Made by a program: the position numbers and the translations under genes. This document shows positions 5,344 through 8,883 of a stretch of 8,883 bases of DNA, in pieces. The stretch covers positions 1 through 8,883 of the forward strand of contig CADCPU010000360.1 of assembly GCA_902803365.1 (NCBI GenBank), written 5' to 3'. Position 1 is the stretch's first letter. Every line of letters begins with the position of its first letter. The DNA is from Oscillospiraceae bacterium. GTDB taxonomy: Bacteria > Bacillota_A > Clostridia > Saccharofermentanales > Saccharofermentanaceae. The notes under the pieces are model-generated. The model was not told where the DNA came from and did no database searches. It worked only from the letters and a program-made list of their open reading frames with translations.

Positions 5344-6864
5344 TCAATTCTCATTTACAAATTGTTTTAAAAGTTTAGAAATATAGTTGTAATGATTCCC
5401 CTCCAAAATCTGATATTCATAAGAAGTCACTCCGTGCTGATCAAGACGCTCCTTCAGATGCGCGATTCCCTCAAGAGTAGAGTCATTCTCACCATAGTAC
5501 TCCTCATAATCCTTATCCTCATCGCTGCCTCCGGATATCACCAATCTCTTATCAAACGTCTCGTTGCGGTCAAAATACCCATACTCGTTCTTGTAATCTT
5601 CCCAGTCAGGCAGACAGGTAAAGTATGGTGTCCAGAACGCCGGACTTCCGATAAAGTAAGTCGCAAACGGCTGATTCTCATATGTATCGCTCACGAAAGC
5701 CGCATAGTGCGAGAATATCCCTCCCTGCGAATGACCGAACAGGCATGTCGTCCCAAGATCGATCTCATACCTCTCCGCCAGATAAGGCATCATGTTATCA
5801 GTCAGGAAATCCAGGAACTCCTTCTTATGCACACAGAAGATATCCGACCTTACGTCGTTGTCTCCGTTATCGACCGAATAATCCTGGCTCACCGTGACCA
5901 TGATATAAGGCGTACCGTGTCCTTCTTCCATCTCCTTATAGAGCATTGTCACATCATTGAACCTCCAGATCGCATCCGTCATGACGAGCGCCCCGTAAGC
6001 CTTATCCGCATCATATGACGGAGGCGTTATGACGTGGACTATAAACTTCCTGTTCAGTTCCTCATCGTAGAATTCATATTCCTTGATGTCATCCTTTATT
6101 GCTGTGACAGCATCCTTGTCGAATTCCCATTTGGCAGTCTCATCCTTGTCGAGGTTACCGTAGAGTTCATCCATATGTTCATCGATATATCCCGGCTCAA
6201 GCTTCACCGCATTCCCGTCGCTCAAAACATCCATGATATCGACGGCCTCATTATAAAGATCGTCAGCGCCCTTGGTCTGAAGTCCCTTCTCGCAAATAAG
6301 ATCGATCGTCTCACGGAACTTGACCTTCATGGAGTCGTAATCTTCAAACTCGACCCTTTCATAAAACATTTCTTCGGTATCGGGGTTATATCCTCTGATA
6401 TCCGCATACCCTTCACCGCCGTCGTAATCCGCCGAAGGAAGAAACCAGTATTCAAGATCGCCATGATAAATGATGCCTGTTATCCTGTTCGTATAGTCTT
6501 CAGGTTCATCGATTATATCATTGTAGGCAAACTCATAATCGTCCTGCGTCAATTCATCTTTATGCAATTCCAGATCCGCCAGATAATCTTCAGGATTCCA
6601 AACTTCATAGCTGATCCCTGTCTTGATCTTATCGCTGCTGCCACCTGCCATATCAAGGAGCTTTAAGTCGACCTCACGCGTCTTCTCTTTCTCCTTATCC
6701 GTCATGTGATCGACAAGCCCTTCCGGCTTTGGGGATTCCGACTTTGAACTTTCCGCCTCCTGCTGAGCGACACTTACCTCCGTCTCGTTAACCGGAACTT
6801 TGCTGCATCCTGCAAGGCCTGCCATAACAGCGACCGCCATAAAACCTGCTATAAATCTTTTCAT
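5344..6864 (-). CDS. Lipoprotein with C-terminal esterase (PF00756/CE1-like) domain
   Basis: A 506-residue surface lipoprotein. The signal peptide ends in the lipobox LAGC, with lipidated C20. A Ser/Glu/Pro-rich linker (21-55) follows, then about 200 very acidic residues I cannot place in a family. The C-terminal part (about 265-505) is an esterase-D-type alpha/beta-hydrolase: the RKFIVHVITPPSYD entry strand, nucleophile S379 in GHSQGG, an acidic residue among 448-450 (SGGSDED), and H491 (EGNHYNY). This fold includes feruloyl and acetyl-xylan esterases as well as siderophore esterases; a cell-wall carbohydrate role is favoured by the facing GH10-esterase gene, but is inference. ATG at 6864 with AGGAAG about 9 bases upstream. 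It lies 80 bases after the kinase stop on the same strand, so it is probably its cotranscribed output or target. Confidence 0.88.
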   Translation of the reverse strand: MKRFIAGFMAVAVMAGLAGCSKVPVNETEVSVAQQEAESSKSESPKPEGLVDHMTDKEKEKTREVDLKLLDMAGGSSDKIKTGISYEVWNPEDYLADLELHKDELTQDDYEFAYNDIIDEPEDYTNRITGIIYHGDLEYWFLPSADYDGGEGYADIRGYNPDTEEMFYERVEFEDYDSMKVKFRETIDLICEKGLQTKGADDLYNEAVDIMDVLSDGNAVKLEPGYIDEHMDELYGNLDKDETAKWEFDKDAVTAIKDDIKEYEFYDEELNRKFIVHVITPPSYDADKAYGALVMTDAIWRFNDVTMLYKEMEEGHGTPYIMVTVSQDYSVDNGDNDVRSDIFCVHKKEFLDFLTDNMMPYLAERYEIDLGTTCLFGHSQGGIFSHYAAFVSDTYENQPFATYFIGSPAFWTPYFTCLPDWEDYKNEYGYFDRNETFDKRLVISGGSDEDKDYEEYYGENDSTLEGIAHLKERLDQHGVTSYEYQILEGNHYNYISKLLKQFVNEN

Positions 6865-6867
6865 GAT

Positions 6868-6936
6868 AAGACTTCCTTTCCGTAAAAGCTATGCTTCAGA
6901 TGATAGCTGTCCAAGATGGAGCCAAAAGGAAGTCTT
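6868..6936 (-). promoter_or_regulatory. SD-sequestering stem-loop in the esterase leader
   Basis: A perfect 12-bp inverted repeat, AAGACTTCCTTT (minus strand, 6936-6925) with AAAGGAAGTCTT (6879-6868). The second arm contains the SD (AGGAAG) of the lipoprotein esterase, 3 bases from its ATG. The loop holds a further stem, AGCTAT with ATAGCT (6908-6903 and 6892-6887). No T run follows, so this is not a simple terminator. If read through from the kinase, the structure would hide the ribosome site; what opens it is unknown. Confidence 0.6.
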
Positions 6937-6944
6937 TGTGGATT

Positions 6945-8357
6945 TTATATGGAGTTGAAACTTACGGTCGCAAGAACGTCTGCGCCGTCATTAATGAGAG
7001 AGCACTCTCCGCCCTGCTTCGTGATTATGAGCTTGGCAAGATAGAGTCCGAGCCCGCTGCCGCCCGTCCTTCTGCTTCTCGATGCATCGCTCCTGTAGAA
7101 CGGCTCGAAAAGATGCGGCAGATCCTTCTCATCAATATGCGCATCACGATTCCTGATGCTGACTTCGATCTCGCCGTCCTTATGCTGAGCGTTGACCTTG
7201 ATCGTCGCGCCTTCCTTGGAATAGAAGACCGCATTACTTATAAACGCATTAAGCGCCAGGCCGGTGAGTTCCCTGTTGCCTGAGAAGAAAAGATCATTTT
7301 CGAGCTCGCATTCAACAACGATATCACGGATGGTAAAGAGATCCTCAGCCTCTTCGAGTTTGGCGGCCACGATATCAGCCATATCCGTCCTCTCGAAAAC
7401 CACTTCCTGCGACGACTGCATTCGCGATGCCGTCAGGATCTCGTTGATGAGGCTCTCGATACGCTTGACGCTCCTTAATGCGCGCGACAGATATTCCTCG
7501 CGATTCTCATAAGGACCGACACCTTCGATCATGCCTCTGATCTGACCTTCGAGAACAGTTACAGGCGTCTTGAGCTCATGTGATGCGGCCGCGAAAAACA
7601 TATCCTTCTGATCTTCCATCTGGCGTACATGCTCGATCTCGTTTTTGAGCGCCGTGATATTCTCATCAAGACTTTCGGACATCCTGTCCAGATCCCGCGC
7701 GAGATCACCGATCTCATCCTTGCGCTTCGAATTGAACTTGCGGCTGAAGTCGAGATCCGCCATCGCCCTCGATCCTTCGCTAAGCTTCCTGACCGGCCTC
7801 GCGAAAAGAAACGAATATATAAAGGAGCAGATCAGCGACACAAGCACGATAAGCCCCGCCATCAGAGGAATGCTGTCCCTGATCGACACAGCAGCGAGGT
7901 TTGCGGGCCTTATATAATGAAAGAACCTCAACACATATTCATCCGGATCGTCACTGAACACCAGCTTATACGAACCGTTTTGGAGCATTATCTCATCGCT
8001 TACGGGATACTGAAATTCGACCTGCGACCTGGTCTTGAGCGTATATTTACCGAAATCGCCAAGAGGGTCTTTATTACCGTCGATAAAAGAGTCCAGATCA
8101 TAGATTGCGATCGAGACATCATTTTCGTGAATGAACTCATCGAGGATCGGGCCCGACTCAGCCTTCGGTGTATCCTTGAGCAGTTCCGTCAGCTCGAGCA
8201 TCTTATTGTTTATGGTCTCAACTTCATTAAAATAATTGTACGACATCGGCGTCTTCCAGAAGAACACGGCACAGATGAGCGCGCCCGACAGTACCTGAAT
8301 GACGAACGTGACGATAAAGACCTTAAAAGACAATCTGTTAAAGAACTTTTTTGGCAA
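6945..8357 (-). CDS. Sensor histidine kinase, full length, TTG start
   Basis: A 470-residue membrane kinase paired with the regulator whose end it overlaps. It has TM1 at about 11-34, an extracytoplasmic sensor region of about 130 residues, TM2 at about 163-185, HAMP at 186-240, and a HisKA domain with H260 (AASHELKTPV). The ATPase domain has N-box N375, an F-box (LFEPFYR) and a G2 box GGSGLGL. The G1 position reads RNRDAHID, lacking the DxG glycine, a variant seen in some Gram-positive kinases, so activity is still likely. The start is TTG at 8357: it keeps TM1 intact, has GAGGG 7 bases upstream, and overlaps the regulator by 20 bases. The first in-frame ATG (residue 38) would lose TM1. The sensed signal is unknown; cell-wall or carbohydrate stimuli are guesses from the esterase next door. 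Confidence 0.94.
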   Translation of the reverse strand: MPKKFFNRLSFKVFIVTFVIQVLSGALICAVFFWKTPMSYNYFNEVETINNKMLELTELLKDTPKAESGPILDEFIHENDVSIAIYDLDSFIDGNKDPLGDFGKYTLKTRSQVEFQYPVSDEIMLQNGSYKLVFSDDPDEYVLRFFHYIRPANLAAVSIRDSIPLMAGLIVLVSLICSFIYSFLFARPVRKLSEGSRAMADLDFSRKFNSKRKDEIGDLARDLDRMSESLDENITALKNEIEHVRQMEDQKDMFFAAASHELKTPVTVLEGQIRGMIEGVGPYENREEYLSRALRSVKRIESLINEILTASRMQSSQEVVFERTDMADIVAAKLEEAEDLFTIRDIVVECELENDLFFSGNRELTGLALNAFISNAVFYSKEGATIKVNAQHKDGEIEVSIRNRDAHIDEKDLPHLFEPFYRSDASRSRRTGGSGLGLYLAKLIITKQGGECSLINDGADVLATVSFNSI

Positions 8358-8883
8358 TCCTGTACCCTCTTCCCCTCACCGTCTCGATGCGGTCATTGCC
8401 GATCTTATGACGCAGATTCTTGATGTGGCTGTCAACGATCCTCTCATCGACGAGCGCATTATAATCCCACAGCAGATCCAGGAGCATCTCACGCGTATAT
8501 ACCCTGCCCGGATTATTGACGAACGTCAGCAGCAGATCGAACTCGCGCGAAGTCAGCTCTATCTGCTCTCCTGCAACCTTGACTTCCATCGTGTCTTTGT
8601 TGATCGAGATATCTTCAAAAGTAACTACCGGCGATATGCTCTTGGAAGGATCGTCATTACGCCTCAAGAGCACCTTGATCTTGCGAAGGAAGATCGGCAT
8701 CGAGAAAGGCTTGGTCACGTAATCATCCGCCATCAGGTCATAGCCCTTGATCTGCGAATTGTCATCATTCAGAGCCGACAGAAAAATGACCGGAACGTCG
8801 GACTGCTTCTTTATGACTTCGCATACGCCAAAGCCGTCGATCTTCGGGATCATGATATCGAGTATCACCAGATCGAACTTGTC
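8338..8883 (-). CDS. OmpR/PhoB-family response regulator, 5' end beyond the window
   Basis: 181 codons of a DNA-binding regulator, open at the right edge; about 45 N-terminal residues, including the first receiver strand and acidic pair, lie outside. Numbering from the edge, phospho-acceptor D9 sits in LVILDIMIPKIDGF, the switch serine is S36 (IFLSAL) and the conserved lysine is K58 (YVTKPF). The winged-helix domain begins near residue 80 and ends with RIETVRGRGYRIAKKVL. The stop (TAA at 8340-8338) lies 20 bases inside the next kinase gene, indicating a coupled regulator-kinase operon that probably continues to the lipoprotein esterase. Loop lengths are normal, unlike the regulator at 732-1448. 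Confidence 0.95.
   Translation of the reverse strand, partial: DKFDLVILDIMIPKIDGFGVCEVIKKQSDVPVIFLSALNDDNSQIKGYDLMADDYVTKPFSMPIFLRKIKVLLRRNDDPSKSISPVVTFEDISINKDTMEVKVAGEQIELTSREFDLLLTFVNNPGRVYTREMLLDLLWDYNALVDERIVDSHIKNLRHKIGNDRIETVRGRGYRIAKKVL

Noticed and set aside
5392..6666. Two long plus-strand open frames (5392-6018 and 6034-6666, about 210 codons each) opposite the lipoprotein esterase
   Set aside because: They lie wholly antisense to a gene with a lipobox and catalytic motifs, have no SD, and their translations show no domain; they are by-products of the esterase codon pattern.
7629..8423. 264-codon plus-strand open frame opposite the right-hand kinase
   Set aside because: It covers the kinase HAMP, TM and HisKA coding region in antisense, its translation is rich in Arg, Ile and His with no domain, and it has no ribosome site.

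Overview
The window looks like chromosomal DNA from a gut or rumen Clostridia-type Firmicute (Lachnospiraceae or a near relative). The basis is moderate GC, strong GGAGG-type Shine-Dalgarno (SD) sites, TATAAT boxes, OmpR-type two-component pairs of Gram-positive style, and a hemicellulose enzyme of rumen type. The genus cannot be fixed from the sequence alone.

Layout. Positions 1-1448 (minus strand) hold a two-component pair: an OmpR-family response regulator, then a sensor histidine kinase whose gene runs off the left edge. They are joined by an ATGA stop/start overlap. Upstream of the regulator is a 300-base non-coding stretch with an extended -10 box abutting the start codon, a helically phased array of ACAA repeats, and a foldable inverted-repeat element. 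Next come a GNAT acetyltransferase (minus, 1753-2166, with its own terminator) and, divergently, a small three-helix membrane protein (plus, 2286-2939).

The centrepiece is a plus-strand gene (2996-4936) fusing a GH10 xylanase to an alpha/beta-hydrolase (esterase) domain. It has no signal peptide, so it is probably a cytosolic enzyme that finishes imported, acyl-decorated xylo-oligosaccharides. A strong hairpin terminator follows.

The right half is minus strand, read from the right edge leftwards. It holds a second OmpR-type regulator (5' end outside the window), a full-length sensor kinase that starts at TTG and overlaps the regulator, a lipoprotein esterase of the PF00756/CE1-like fold, and an unlisted 52-residue small protein with a near-perfect SD. 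The SD of the lipoprotein esterase lies inside a 12-bp perfect inverted repeat, so its translation may be gated by RNA structure.

Working model (inference): the surface lipoprotein esterase strips acyl groups from plant cell-wall material, and the cytosolic GH10-esterase completes hydrolysis and deacylation of imported oligomers. The kinase/regulator pair on the right is placed to control the surface esterase. The left pair and the GNAT/membrane protein genes have no evident link to xylan.
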